From assembly GCA_022494885.1 (NCBI GenBank), contig JAGVSM010000224.1, positions 1-64,000 of the forward strand: a stretch of DNA of 64,000 bases, read 5' to 3'. This document shows positions 12,436 to 25,400 of the stretch, piece by piece. Below the pieces are notes generated by a model, which was given only the letters and a program-made list of their open reading frames with translations, had not been told where the DNA came from and did no database searches. How positions within the stretch are numbered: position 1 is the stretch's first letter; each line of letters starts with the position of its first letter. Source of the DNA: Micrasema longulum (lineage: Eukaryota; Arthropoda; Insecta; Trichoptera; Brachycentridae). The position numbers were made by a program, and so were the translations under genes.

Positions 12436-12846
12436 GGCTGAGGAAGGTGTTGACTGCATTTTTAATCCATATTGGTCGGAGGGAGTCAGAAAAATTGTTG
12501 TCCGATGTAGAAGGACGTAAGCTGGTTTCTTATTTTACTAGTAATGACTTAGGACTTAGGATTTAGAAATGTTGGTATTATTTAGGTTTTCCTGGGTATT
12601 TATTGTTTACTTTTAAGACTGAAAATAGCACACATAATGATAAAACTGTAATTACTTTTTAATATTATTATAAAATACATAATTTACTGCCTTAGGACGG
12701 GGAAGCTATTCCTAGTTAGGCAGTTAAGATGAACCAACAGCAAAAATAAAAAATATATATGTTACTTTTACTACTTAATTAATTTGTTGTATAAATAATA
12801 ATTACTTGTAAATTGCTGTAATAAATATGTAAAAAAAAAAAAAAAA
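12436..12846 (+). mobile_element. LINE 3' end (ORF C-terminus, 3' UTR, poly-A), copy 1
   Basis: A short ORF end (FLIHIGRRESEKLLSDVEGR ... NDLGLRI, stop near 12565) is followed by a 3' UTR with a hairpin (ACTGCCTTAGGACGG / CTAGTTAGGCAGT), AATAAATATG and an A-run. The whole block recurs at 44371-44770 with the same reading frame, so it is a 5'-truncated retrotransposed 3' end. Clade not recognised. Confidence 0.7.
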
Positions 12847-13369
12847 TCAAATGTTTATAAAAATAATGTTTGTGAAACATATTTTGCTAAGGAGCAAGTT
12901 TTGGCTAGCGGCCAAGGCAGGCACAAAATATTCCCTAGCATATTTCTGAAAAAGCTAAAGTTGCACCAAAAAAGTAATGATTGACGGAGAAAGTATTAAA
13001 AGACACGTTGCAAGTTTTGTTTATATCACATGAAACGCAAAAAAAGAAAATAATTATAAATATAAACTAAACACAGTTTAGGAAAAGGACACAAAATACC
13101 AGCATTGTTATTACCCTATCCTGACTCAGTGGTGAATAGGGCATTGCATCGGTACACATTATAGAAAAATAAAACAAAATTGTTTCCCAACATAATAGTA
13201 AAATTACATCGGGTATGTATACCAAAACATAATTAACAGTAACGTTTCTACCTCTTTCTACACAGTTTTTACTCTATTTGAGAGGTAAAAAAGAGGAAGT
13301 TTGTTTTGCATTCATTTTTTTTAACTGCTCATTAAATTGATTATAAGATATTAGCTTACGGGGTGCGTG

Positions 13370-13680
13370 TCTGGGGTCTCACCTTCCTGTTAAAGGGGAT
13401 TGTACCAGAAAGCATAATCCGCGAGGCGAAACATTTACAACATATATTTTTAAATTATGTAATGTCCTGCCGGTAAAACAACTTTGTGACTACAAATTGA
13501 CTGTAGATCACTTTGTTGATCCGGAATATAAAAAAATAGTTTTCCACACTCACAACACTAAATTAAAAACTAAGGGCTCCCTGATCGTTTCGCGAATTAC
13601 AAATTACTTCGGAGAGCGAACATTAAATTTCGTTTTTCCAAGGTTGTTCAATGATCTCCGAATTTAAGAATAAATGAAAA
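13370..13680 (+). pseudogene. LINE C-terminal ORF fragment (Jockey-like)
   Basis: One open frame reads KLCNVLPVKQLCDYKLTVDH, then VFHTHNTKLKTKGSLIVSRI, TNYFGERTLNFVFPRLFNDL and a stop. The pattern (N-T-K-L / I-T-N-Y-x-x-R-x-L / P-x-L-F-N) is the usual end of Jockey-like ORF2 proteins. No RT domain is left. Confidence 0.55.
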
Positions 13681-14743
13681 AACCAATTAAATAATAAAAT
13701 ATTTTAAAGTTATATACAAGAAAATCGTAAGTACTGTTTCATCCAGCTGGTTAAAGTGAACAAAAAAATGTATATATTATGAAATGTATATGTAAATAAA
13801 TATAATTACCATTCACCATCTTTGAAAAAGTTCAAAAGGTTTGTTCTATAGGAATAATACCTTACACTAATGAAACCATGAAACCTTTATTGATATGGGT
13901 GAGATTCATCTGGATTATAAAAGTTCAGAGGGCGGCACTCATTGACCTCGTGCACGAATTGATGAATTAATGATAAAATATATAAAATAAATTAAAGTTA
14001 CCCCTGGTTTACTTTTCAAAAAGAAATAATATTTCTATTCACAAATCTTCCTTTCAGAATTTGTGTTTTGATGGTTTTCAAAATGAGTATTTGTATAACC
14101 TCGTTAGAATTTAGGAAAAACTAGATTAAAGTAGATAGTCCTTTGAATCCCATGGTGAACTATTTTGAAATCACAGATAGAAATCGTGCTCTTTAATATT
14201 TATGAGAATAGAATATATTTACATTAAAACCTTCTAAAACGCAAAAACCCACGTTTACCAACTTATGTTTTGGTGGGGTCAGCGTTTTTACCTAAGGGCA
14301 AAAGGCAAAGGCTTTCGTATCCGTTTAGAATCTTTTTAGAGCCCTTACCATTGAAAAATTTAGTTCCAAAATCAACAAACACACAATACTTTAGGTTGAC
14401 AAAGGTTAAGTGAGTTTGGTTGTTACCTTTTTATGTATTAGGCTTTAGTAAAAATAATTATAATAATTTATTAATCTTTGCTAACATAAGTTGTGTCAGT
14501 ATTTCTGAATGAAGAGAACTAGAAGACACAACAAAAAAAAATAAAGTAATGAGTCAATAATGTATTCTCCTTTATTATTTTACAACAGATTACTCCATAA
14601 TTCAAAGCATCTTCACCGTACACTGCGCAAATATCGCGAGCTGTTTGGCAGCTTTATTCCTCGATTGAACGCGGACAAAAGGAGGTGTCGAAAATTCTCA
14701 CTGTCGTCTTGACGTTCCGTTTTGAAGGCTTGTAATCAACCGG

Positions 14744-14925
14744 ATTGTGGTCCCGTGGCTAGTGTCGCGGACTCACTGTTCAAAGGTCCGAGGTTCGCAC
14801 CCCGCTTCAATTTTCTAGTAGTGAGTTTATTAAAACTTGTTGAAAATGGCCACCAAAATTGAAATATTTGAGTAAATCATAAGAACGCAAATATTTATTT
14901 TTTTACTAAAAAAAAATCAAATGAC
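14744..14925 (+). repeat. SINE family B, full-length copy
   Basis: Head GATTGTGGTCCCGTGGCTAG with degenerate B box (GAGGTTCGCACCCC), then TGAGTTTATTAAAACTTGTT, GAAAATGGCCACCAAAATTG and AATCATAAGAACGCAAATAT, ending in an A/T tail. Confidence 0.8.
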
Positions 14926-15156
14926 ATATGAAACGTAAAAGCAAATACAATATCTTGTAGAGCAGAACATTTAATTTCAAATGACGTCAAATCTTCGACG
15001 TTTTACTTTGGGTGATCATTTTTAAATTTGTAAACTCCAGTAAGCCATCCAGTAAAAATCTCCAATCCGTGGCATGCGCCAACCTCTCTGACTCCCTGCG
15101 ACCAATGTCATGAAAGAGCGAGGTCAACACTTTCTTCAATGTGTTTTTCCCTTATA

Positions 15157-15315
15157 ATATTTTACAGTTTTTGGACGGGTACCTGAAGCGTAAGACTGAT
15201 CAACGTACCTTCATATAACAAAACATTATCGACATACCATGCGGGTAGTGTGCGAATGCATGTCCATATTCACTTATTAGGTGCGGATAAACAAATGATG
15301 ACTATACGATTATTT
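15157..15315 (+). repeat. SINE family A, 3' body fragment
   Basis: TATTTTACAGTTTTTGGACG, GTACCTGAAGCGTAAGACTG and ATTAGGTGCGGATAAACAAA, ending at ATGATGACT. The tRNA-like head is missing. Confidence 0.7.
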
Positions 15316-15825
15316 TTTGGTAAAAGGCCGTAACGAAAAAAACCGAATTCAAATATTTACCTACCAATCATTTATGCGTGAAATGCGCTACGTAGATAGC
15401 AAAGTTTACGGAGGAAATAATTAAAGGACTAGGGGTGAAAATTAAAAATGCAAGCGCTGTAAGCGTGCTCAAGTAGTGAGTTGATTATCTGATGCTGCAC
15501 TGGATCTTGAAGCTCAATATCCACTCATGCTCGTCTGGTTTCCGAACTTATTCATTACCCGGTGATACGAGTACATTCAACCCCTCAAAAAATCTCCGCA
15601 TTCACTGTTTTATGTTAAGCCTTTCAGACCACGTAATCACTTATAAACTTTATTTTTAAATCACTAACTTCTTAATAGTAATTAATAATAGTTTCTTAAA
15701 TCCACTCCTGTCTAGTTTTGAAAATCGTACCCATCTTATTTCACACTTCCCATCTTCACAAGAACAAGATGACAAAAATACGACTTATTAGCTCCATATG
15801 TTTAGATTTAATATTTACTAAACAC

Positions 15826-16085
15826 AATGTTTGAGCATGTCCAAATGCATACAGACTGGCTGGATTTCCTCCCTAGGGAGTTACTCATATTAAAATTTAT
15901 TCAATAAACAAAAGTCAACAGATGGAAGAGTTGAGGGAATGTGGATGTTCAAACATGAGCAGAATTGTGAATGTTACACATTGTGTAAAGTGGCCACTTA
16001 AACCAGCCAATGACATGTCATTAGCCCTGTAAATGCCCAGACTTTCATTTTCTCTTCTCAAAAATGTTTTCCCTGTTTGATGAAA
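15826..16085 (-). repeat. Foldback family F, copy with internal deletion
   Basis: Reverse complement starts AACAGGGAAAACATTTTTGA, runs through the core, then jumps to AACTCCCTAGGGAGGAAATC and GCATTTGGACATGCTCAAAC, the 3' end. The segment with CACCTGCATACTAGGCAACG is deleted. Confidence 0.75.
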
Positions 16086-17199
16086 TAAATTTTAATTCGC
16101 TAAACACTGTTAAAATAAAATAGGAGAAGATTCGTAACTAAATTATATCTAGATAAATAAGCTTGTGTACTGCGTAGCTTTGAAACCGGTCGGTGGAAAA
16201 AAAAAGTTGTTAAAAACGAAGTTGTTCGATATTCATTTTATTACAAATTAATTAGAGAAATTAAATTAAATTTATTGCAGGAGACTGCTGCTAGATAAAA
16301 TGTGCTGTCCAGATGTTTATTGAAATATGTGTTTACGTTATAATTTTAAATAAAAAAAATCCTATTATTTGACAATTTAACATGCTTCCACTTTCCATTA
16401 TGTTGTATCCTAACTCAATACAAGGCTCTTGGCCTCATAGATTTAGGGATACGTTATTATTTTTTTATTGCAATATATGTGTATATTGTGTATATATATT
16501 TGAATAACTAAAAAAAATATTATTTTTTTAATTTACTTGAAAATTATACTAAAGGACGTAAACATAACATATTATAATAGAATCGACAGAGATGGGGTTT
16601 TCAGAGATGACACGGGCTGCGATAGGGAAGTATCACATACTACGAATACCAATAAAAATAAATTAAATGGATTTAGAATAATTAACTGTATTTTCAAAAT
16701 CAATATGGATACTGAGGAGAAATCTTTTCATACATTAATGTAAAAAATAAATTTTATAAAAATACGTTGCTAGAAAAACGCGACGTGTTTGGCCCTAGTT
16801 GTTGTGACGTCAATATTGTGATAATGTTCTAAACGAATTTAAATGGCCACGAACAAATAAACATGAATCGTGAAGTATTAGGGGCGTGGCCAATGGAACG
16901 ACGGTTTTTGCGAGAATTCAAAATTACAAATTTGAAATATTTTTTATGCTACTGATAATTAGCAAAAAAATTAATTTTTAACGGGACAGTATTTCATTAG
17001 ACCTTTATTACTTTAAAAACGTAATCAAAAAATGATATTTCTTTATTGTGGAGAGGTGCAGGATAATACTGACAAATGCGGCTGACTTGTGAAGAGGATG
17101 GTGGCGGTATCTGTCGCTGCACATTGAAGATGCAAGGACTGAGGTATCACCAAATATTGCAATTTTGAGATCATTTTCAACGAGTCGTGAATAAATGGG

Positions 17200-17290
17200 C
17201 ATCAAATTGGTGTAGAATGGGGTTGGAACCTCGAACCTCTGAACCGTGAGTCCACAACACTAGCCACGGGACCACAACCCGATTCATGTG
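17200..17290 (-). repeat. SINE family B, head and proximal body
   Basis: Reverse complement gives CGGGTTGTGGTCCCGTGGCT, GTGTTGTGGACTCACGG and CCCCATTCTACACCAATTTG. Confidence 0.7.
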
Positions 17291-17659
17291 ATAATATGTT
17301 CTCAGTATAAATAAAATTATAATAAAAATAAGATCCCGGAGGGGTCGCCAGATATCTTTTACTCGTAAAGGGGTCACGTATTCAAAGATGTTGAAAAACA
17401 ATAATATAAATAATAAACGTTTTCCTTTATATAATTGGTACATATATTATTTATAATATGATGTATTACATTACTTTATATTTGTATTTATTATGATATA
17501 TTTCACTAAATTATTTATGTTTAAGTAACAAGTTCTTTTGGTCATTTTCTAAAACATTAAGAGCCACTAATAGTAACAACCTAAGTTGATGAATTTTGAT
17601 GATGAATGTGTGAGTAATGGAAAAGATTTTCTATTAGTGCCCTGTCAGGTATCCCTAAC

Positions 17660-18322
17660 GTTGGCAATCACTCTGGACAAAGTCTCTCTGTCCTGTGCTG
17701 CCCAGAAAATCTACTCTACAATCCTGAAGCCAGTCCAGTCTCGTATATTTCGCAGCCAGGACATCTGTCTTCTTCCAGCCCCCCTGTGACCCTCAATCTT
17801 GCCTCTCAAAATTATATGAAGCAAGTAGTACTTTTCTCCACGCATTATATGCCCCAGATATGAAATTTTACGAACTTTTATGTTGGTTAAGAGTTCTCTG
17901 TTCGTTCTAGCTTGACTTAAGATTTCTGAGTTCGTTATCGGGTATTTCCAAGATTTATTAAGCATTCTGCGATGCAACCACATCTCAAAATCTTCCAGCC
18001 TATTCATAGTGTTCACTTTCAGAGTCCAAGTCTCACAGCCATACAACAATACAGACCACACATAACATTTTACCAATCTTTGCCTTATTTTCAAGTTTAG
18101 ATTAACATTGCAAAAGAGAGATTTCATTTTATTAAAAACAGCTCTTGCTGTCTCAATTCTGCATTTAATTTCTATATCTGGGTCAAGGGTCTCTGTTGAA
18201 ATGCTGCTAAGGTATTTAAATTTGTCCACCTTTACAATGCCCCTACCCTTTAACTTGCAATTGAAAGAAAATGCGGAGTAATTAAGTCGGCCAAATGTTA
18301 TCAAATTTTGTTTGGCCAACAT
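17660..18322 (-). pseudogene. RTE-like ORF C-terminal domain
   Basis: One frame covers FNCKLKGRGIVKVDKFKYL, RLVKCYVWSVLLYGCETWTL, MNRLEDFEMWLHRRMLNKSW and SYLGHIMRGEKYYLLHII. It ends at an internal TAG after WTGFRIVE. Past the TAG the same frame continues IFWAAQDRETLSRVIANVR, so TAG is a nonsense mutation; the fragment at 1060-1436 has a sense codon (Glu) at the same place. Confidence 0.85.
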
Positions 18323-18399
18323 TAATTGTTAAACCTAGTTGTTTGCCAAATGCATCCACACTATTTAACAACTCCTGAAGATCGGTAATCCGCCAGCAA

Positions 18400-19062
18400 A
18401 ACAGTGTCGTCAGCGTACCTGATATTGTTGATTACAACTCTTATTGATATTCAGGCCTATTTCATTGTTGTTCAACGCTTTCTTAAAAAAATAGTTAGAA
18501 TACAAGTTGAAAAGCATGGGGAAGAGGATGCAACCTTGTCGCACTCCCCGTTGAATGGGTATTTTGCATCTGATATTTCATTTCCGCGTTCAGCTGTTTG
18601 GTACCAGTATAGGTTTTGGATAAACATTTGATCGTTGGTGTCAATATTACACTCCTTCAACATTTCCATCAAATTATAATGTTTTACCCTATCAAATGCT
18701 TTCTCATAATCTATGAAACATGCAAAAATCTCTTTTCTTTGATCACGGCACTTTTGCAACAAAACATTGATAGCTAATAAAGCCTCTCTTGTACCGAATG
18801 CATTTCTAAAGCCAAACTGCGTATCATCCAGATCCTGTTCGCATTTATTCCGAATCCTCGCATGTATAAGTTTAAGGAACAATTTCAGTATATGACTCAT
18901 CAGACTTATTAGTCTGTAGTCACTGCATTTTTTTGGGTGCTGCTTTTTGGGCAATATCACAAAAGTAGATCTCAACCAGTCTTGGGGGATAACCCCTGTG
19001 TCATAAAAAGCATTAAATAACCTCAGCAGGTAGTCAATATTATCGTCACTGATGGGCTTCAC
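18400..19062 (-). pseudogene. RTE-like reverse transcriptase domain
   Basis: Contains STFVILPKKQHPKKCSDYRL (fingers), FGFRNAFGTREALLA, CFIDYEKAFDRV (motif A with catalytic Asp), then after a frameshift RQGCILFPMLFN (motif B) and, in another frame, YADD at 18417..18406 (motif C). The catalytic residues are still readable but no single frame covers them. The link to the endonuclease (19062-19381) is frame-disrupted and holds recognisable pieces (YNANDLYGPPI). Confidence 0.85.
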
Positions 19063-19380
19063 TACCTCAACGGGAATATTATCTGGTTCGCAAGCTTTTC
19101 TTTTTTGTGTTTATTGCATGAAAAATTTTCGATTTTAATATTGGTGGTCCATACAAGTCATTAGCATTATAAGTTGGGTTGTAAGATATATTATCTTTAA
19201 ATACTTCAAGAATTTACTTCTCCAATGTAAGCATAATTTCCTTTTCGTCTAATATTAATTTATTAGAGTCGTCAACCAAATATGATGGAGTAGTTTTTAG
19301 TGTGAAACCTGTCAATTATTTTAGTTTATTAAAATAAAGTCAGTTTGATTCCTAACGATGTCATACCTTTGGTTCCCATT

Positions 19381-20082
19381 TTAAGGTATTCTCCAAGTGT
19401 AAAGTCTACGTTTTTCCAGTTTAAACCAGGTATTCAAAACAATCATATTTTTTTCTTGGTAAAATTCATGAAGCCTGTCGCCTTTTTGGTTGCTTATACC
19501 CAATCCGTATTCACCAACAATGTATGAACGACGGCCTTGACCAATCTTAGCATTAAAGTCACCAATGACAAAATTCACTTCTCCATTTAAGTTTTGTAAT
19601 GTACTGCCTAATGAATTGTAAAAACATTCTACATCATTATCATATCTCTTTTCGGCGGTAGATGCATATACCTGTATGATGTTTATGTTTGTTGGTTGTA
19701 AATGTAATTGCAGAAGAATAATTCTGTCTGAGATAGGTATAAAATTTTTAACATATTTTTCAAATTCCTTCTTGACAAAAATGGCAACTCCATTTCTACG
19801 GTTTCTATTCTGTGGGTCACTTACTGAGAAATATAATTTTCCCTTATCATGTTGATGTATGCCATTGCCAGTCCATCTCAGTTCGCTTATACCAATCATA
19901 TTCACTCCAGTTCTTTCCATTTCTTGAATTATACTTTCCAGTTTACCGTCGTAGAGGCTCCTCACATTCCATGTTCCTAGTTTTAAAGATGATTTCACTA
20001 TTTCGTGCCGGGAGATTCTTCGCACCCCCTGCCCACTAAAAGGCTGCCCGGGACTAGGGGCTTTTATTTGATTTCTCGCCAT
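19381..20082 (-). pseudogene. RTE-like endonuclease (apurinic-like, EEP fold) domain
   Basis: The 233-residue frame begins MARNQIKAPS. Visible nuclease motifs: GTWNVRSLYD (Asn of the active site), GISELRWTG (metal-binding Glu), NGVAIFVKK, IIQVYAST, and GDFNAKIGQG (catalytic Asp/Asn). The terminal SDH-type motif is missing because the frame breaks after LYTWRIP. Similar proteins are often annotated as craniofacial development protein 2-like, which is a misnomer for this retrotransposon endonuclease. It nicks target DNA to prime reverse transcription. Function here is lost with the rest of the element. Confidence 0.88.
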
Positions 20083-20383
20083 TGTGATATCCTGGGAAAA
20101 GATTAACCAGAGTGGTTTCCCGTTACCTTCTCAGGTGGATTTTCTGTAGAGCTTGCCTTCCCTTAGCTGCGGTGTTCTGGTTAAGAGGCGCCAGGGGCTC
20201 GCCTTTCACCCTCTCGTTATCTGCTACGACCCCGAAGTGAAGCCACATTGCCCGAGATTCGTGACGTGGACAATAACGAGTAGGATTTGCCAGTAGTGTT
20301 GCTGATGTTATTCAACAGAGCGTTACGCAGTATTAACCAGGTTCAAATTTTACAGCAAGAAGTAAATTCCTGCGACTCCTACT

Positions 20384-21700
20384 GACCGTTTGAATCTCTT
20401 GAAAAGGTAGATATTACAAAAGGTGCAGGACCCGATCAAATACCAAGTGTATTTATACAAAATTGTAGTAATGAGTTATGTATACCACTGCAATTTTTAA
20501 AAAATAAATCTCCAAATGAATGTTTATTTCCTTACTTGTGGAAGATTGCAAAAAACGTGATTCCAATAGATAAATTTGGAGACAAATCATTGGATAAACA
20601 TCATGGGCCAATTCCTTCTTCTATCATGTTTTGCTAAAATTTTTGAGTCGTTGGTCTATGCAGTAATTTTCATCCACTCATTTGTCTTCAGCAACATGGA
20701 TTTATTTCAAAGAGGTCCATTGCGTCCAACCTACTAGAATTTTGTGATTATATTTGCTCGCCAATGACTCCCAAAAAGCCTTTGATAAAGTCAACCATCA
20801 TATTCTAGTAAAAAAAAATTAAGCAATTGGCGTACATAGTAATTTTTTGCGTTGGGTGAAATCATATTTGGAAAATAGAAGGCAGATTGTTTGCATAAAT
20901 GAATTCGAATCATCACCAGTACCTGTGATATCTGGTGTGCCACAAGGATCAAATCTTGGGCCGCTTTTATTGTTAGTTTTTATGAATGATCTTGGCTCTC
21001 TCTTAAAATGTGATTTTCTGCCGTATGCTGACAATCTAAAGGTATTCCGTAAAATTGAAACATCAGCTGACTAACAAATACTCCAAAGAGATCTCGATGC
21101 TTTATGTACTTGGTGTAATCTGAATGATATGCACCTAAATGTTACAAGATTACATTTACAAGGAAAAGAACAACAAAAGATATCATTTACAGTATTAAAA
21201 ATATGAGCATTCATTCAGTTAACACGATTCGAAATCTAGGAATAACACTTGACTAACGCTTTACATTTTCCACTCCTTTTAATAATATAAAAAAAGCCCT
21301 AAAGATGTTAGAATTTATATTCAGAATATGTAAACCTTTTAAATCTGTATCATTGATAATTTGTCAATTCATAAATTCGTAGTAATTTGGAATTTGGATA
21401 TGTAGTCTGGTCACCACATTACATAACTCACATTCATTCAATTGAATCTGTGCAAAAAAAAAATCGTATCCTAACACTTAAATGTAACTTGGGCAGAAAC
21501 CTTCAGTCTTATTATCAGCGCCTAGAACATTTTAATGTAGATAAGTTGGAATTTAGAAGACAGATTTTAATCTTGATTTATGTTTATAAAATAATCCATT
21601 GTTATGTTGATTCAACTTTTTGTTTGGAGAAGGTACCCACCCAGTCAGCGATTGAGAACGTTCACAACATTTTATCTTCCAACCCTCAATAATAATATGG
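20384..21700 (+). pseudogene. Jockey/CR1-like LINE, reverse transcriptase to C-terminus, many frame breaks
   Basis: Pieces in order: VDITKGAGPDQIPSVFIQN (fingers), SCFAKIFESLVY, KKPLIKS/KAFDKVNHHILV (motif A, frame-shifted), WVKSYLENRRQIVCINEFES, SGVPQGSNLGPLL (motif B), PYADNLKVFRK (motif C, with YADN at 21024..21035 in place of YADD), EFGYVVWSPHYITHIHSIES, and a thumb-like end to about 21692. The C-terminal block matches the LINE at 32595-33420. Stops and frameshifts are frequent, so this copy is old. The endonuclease half is absent; the 5' side meets the RTE leader. Confidence 0.85.
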
Positions 21701-22234
21701 CACACTTTGATGCATTATCGCGTATGAAGATTGTATAATAATGTAGAAAGTAATGCGGCTATTGATATCTTAACGATATATTTAATAATTATAGGAAAAC
21801 TGTTACGCAATTTATAAAATCAAATAGTCACTTATGTTAGTTAGGTAAAATAATTTGTAATAACCTGTTAGTAATAGTTTATTGTCATAACTTTTATAAC
21901 AATCGTAGAATTCAATTCAGCTAGAAATTTTAAAAAAATTATCATAAACATATTTTTTAAACTTTATTTTGCATGCTGTGTTCATATATAAATGATGAAC
22001 AATATCTATAATAACAAATAACAACAAAACAATAACGATTAGTATACCAATGTCATTTGTATTGTTTATTGTTTATGAACCATAACAAATCAAAACAAAA
22101 AAAAAACAAAAAATAATAAGTATTCTTAGCACATATACTTTATATTTAAAAAATAATGATTAATTAATTCTTACATTTGATTAGCTATGCATTAATATTA
22201 ATTTATATTAGTACAGAACTACTTATACTTAAAA

Positions 22235-22400
22235 GCATGAAAAAAATCTCCATCTTAGAACCGGCTAAGCCATGTTAGATGGAGACTATCCTAACCAGAG
22301 GACGCTCTGTATTCATTTTCTAATCCAAGAGAATACAGATTTCCTGGTATTAAACATGTATACTTATTTATGCAATAAATTTATAAAATAAAATAAATTG
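22235..22400 (+). repeat. Possible retrotransposon 3' end with two hairpins
   Basis: CTCCATCT...AGATGGAG and CTGTATTC...GAATACAG stems follow one another, then AATAAATTTATAAAATAAAA. It looks like a LINE 3' UTR and tail, but no adjoining ORF was identified. Confidence 0.3.
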
Positions 22401-25400
22401 TAGGCGATCTTTCTTTATTTTGAACAAATCGCATAAAACTGATACAATACTTAACTTCAACTTTTTTATAAAACTTATTTTTTTATTATTATTAGTGAAT
22501 ATTTTATACGTAAGCAGTGATGACATAAGCATGATTATGTCAAGAAACAGTAGTGAAATAATAAATTAAATTTTATACTTTGCAATACTCAAGTAGAGGT
22601 CGCCATATTTGCAACAAAGCCGATAATTTAAAAGTCAAGTCTTACAAATTAAGCCGTATTTTTAACTGAAAATGTTAAAATTATTGTAAAAAATCGTATT
22701 CTGAATAAGTTTCAATTAATATTTCACATTTTTTTATTTTGGATTTTGCCGGGTTTGCAAGTAGTACCCTCAAATTACGATAGCAGTATTATATTATTTT
22801 GTTGTTTTAACTTTAATTTATTTTCAAAGTAATTATGTGTAGGTAGGTATGTATCACGTGAATTGTGAAAATCAGATTATGATTATGAAAGGACTATGAA
22901 AATTTTACAGCTGTACCTCCTGAAATCACAGCAAAGAATAAATTGAGACATAGGTGGCTTAAGGCGTTATGTAACAAAAACAAAAAGCAAAGATATCTGG
23001 GGTTTTTAAAAAGTTGTAGACACCAGTAAAAATATTTTTATTAAGTTAATTATTTTATTTAATTGGAAAAACAACAGAATATTTATAAGCTATTCACACG
23101 ATAACAGTAATATGTGAGTCCAATCAAATTTTTTCCCAACTACACAACACTTTTTTTAAACATACTAATGAACAAACAAATATGAACGAGTTCAAAATAT
23201 ATAAAAATATTAATAACATAACACCTTTATTAGCTTTCAATATCGGTTTTTTGACACTTCTTTAAGCTGTAATTGCTTTTATATTACAGGGCAGTACATA
23301 AATGTTCATCTATGTAAAAATGTTATTTTTTAATTTGCGACATAAAGCCTTCATCCAATCATGCCTTCAATTGTTTTTGTAATAAAAAAATAATCTCTCT
23401 TCACTTTCGATCGCTTATCTTATAAATAAATAATGTCTTCAGCGATAAGATACTTTTGAAAATTCGTAAAAAAAGATAACTTCATTAAACAAAAACAGAA
23501 TACATTACGTCATAATTTCAATACGCAGAAAATATTGTCATTCCTTGCATAAATGTGGAATAATCTAAAATTATCTGTGGATTTGAACAAGCAATGAGTA
23601 AAATTATGCCTTGTAAATTTCAACAAAGTTGTTTTAATCAATAAGTAACAAGTAATCGTCTAAAAAAACAAATGTAAGTATAAAAAAAATATGCTTAATA
23701 CATACCCATGTATTAAGCATATTTTAACGGTAAAAAACACACGGTAAAAAAATAATAAATATTTTCAGTTTAAGGTAAAGTATTAATTTATTAACTAAAA
23801 ATATTTATAATAGTTATAAAATAATTATGTAATAGTGCAAAAATATATTTTTAAATTAATCATTTTCTTGGTACGTTCAGTGGCATAATAATATGATATT
23901 TTATATGAAATATCGAATTCTACCCACATTATATGAACGAATAAAGCCGTTTGATTACTTAAATAATTTGATTGATAGGTATAATTAGTTTCGTGTATGT
24001 AACAAAAAATACATTTTATTGTTATCAGAGGTTCTTGAAAAAATATGATTGAATTATAATTCAATAATCGGTAGAAATAATCTCAAAAAATGTCTACTTA
24101 ATTAGGTTTTTGCTTATTCCAAAAATATGAAGAATTTATTTAGGTGATAGAAATATTTATCGTGTGGTATTTTATTACATGCGGTATTTCTATTATTGCA
24201 GTAGTTAAGGATAATATTTTTTTTACATTTCAAATAATTAATAAGACGTTGTGAAGCAAAAATAAACTGCAGTAAATCAAACTATATTTTTCTAAAATCA
24301 AATTAAAGGCTTATCGGAATCATTTTTAAACATAAAAACAGTAACCAATCTAATGTACAGTGTTATTTTGGATAATAAACTTATAACAAGATAAAAAAAT
24401 GATTATTAATTTAATAACTGTACAGTAGAATTTCTACATTAATATATATATTTTTTAAAATAGTATGTACGTTTGCATATTTTAAATCACAATTCTTCAA
24501 CATTTTTGTGATGTTTCTAAAATAACAACTCACTGATAATCGGATACCTGATCATCGATTTACTGATTACCGATTTTATTCGGAGAAGAGTCTAGTTATT
24601 AATATTCTATACAATCTTCATTGATAATAGACTAGAGGGCATTTCATTATATATAGAGGTTTCAGTATTTCTTAGATGTTTATTCGCAGTAAGCGCCGCA
24701 TATTTTTTATAAAGACAAGAGGGGAGTCATTTTAACCTACTTTGATTTCGCAAAATGCAGTTCTTTTTTATTATTTTATATTTTCTTGTTCACTCAGCAA
24801 GAAAATGTAAGATTTTTGAAAAGAAACACCAGTACGCTTATTTTTTCTCTAATGACTTCTATCCAACAGTTCCGTTAGATGTGTTTAAAAAGTGATAAAA
24901 ATCATCTGATGAATTTACTAATCGAGTAATTAGTAATTGAATTAATAAAATAATCGAATAAATAAATTGAACAAATCATTGATTTCTGATTCAACTAGTA
25001 ATTCATTCGAGTGAATTGCTTCATTCGAACTTCCATTCGAATGAATTTAGTAATCGAATGCATTAATTTTCATTCGAATGAATTATTTCTAATTTAAAAC
25101 ATATCCTGTTTGTCTAATTGTGGCAAAATGTGAATACATTATTATATTATATTCGTGATTTTAGTAATTTTACCGGCATTGTGACTTTCGTTCTAGTCAC
25201 ATCAACAATACAATCACATATAATATCCGCTATGTTAGCTTGAGGCGGGTAACATGATTGGTAACTATATAATCGATAAATGCACATGAACATTTCAAAT
25301 ATATGTTTTCATTTAGGGATGTTTTCTGTTAACCATGTTTCGGCGAACATCTGTATAACATATCTTGCCATCCAATTGTAATCGAAGGCCAGGTGTTTAA

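Larger units (their letters stand above)
17600..20340 (-). mobile_element. RTE-like non-LTR retrotransposon, nearly full length, inactive
   Basis: Endonuclease, reverse transcriptase and C-terminal domains appear in the right order on the minus strand over about 2.7 kb. Upstream of the endonuclease start codon is a GC-rich leader (20085-20340) unlike its surroundings. At the 3' end is GAT/ATG-rich sequence (17580-17610), as in many RTE tails. The three domains lie in different frames and there is at least one nonsense codon, so it is a recent but dead copy. It is head to head with the LINE starting near 20384. Confidence 0.85.

Noticed and set aside
23686..23725. Hairpin as a microRNA precursor
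   Set aside because: The stem is perfect with a 4-base loop and no flanking pairing, unlike a pre-miRNA.
24515..24600. CGATAATCGGATACC-type sequence as a hAT terminus
   Set aside because: No opposite end or 8-bp duplication could be located; kept only as a possible motif cluster.
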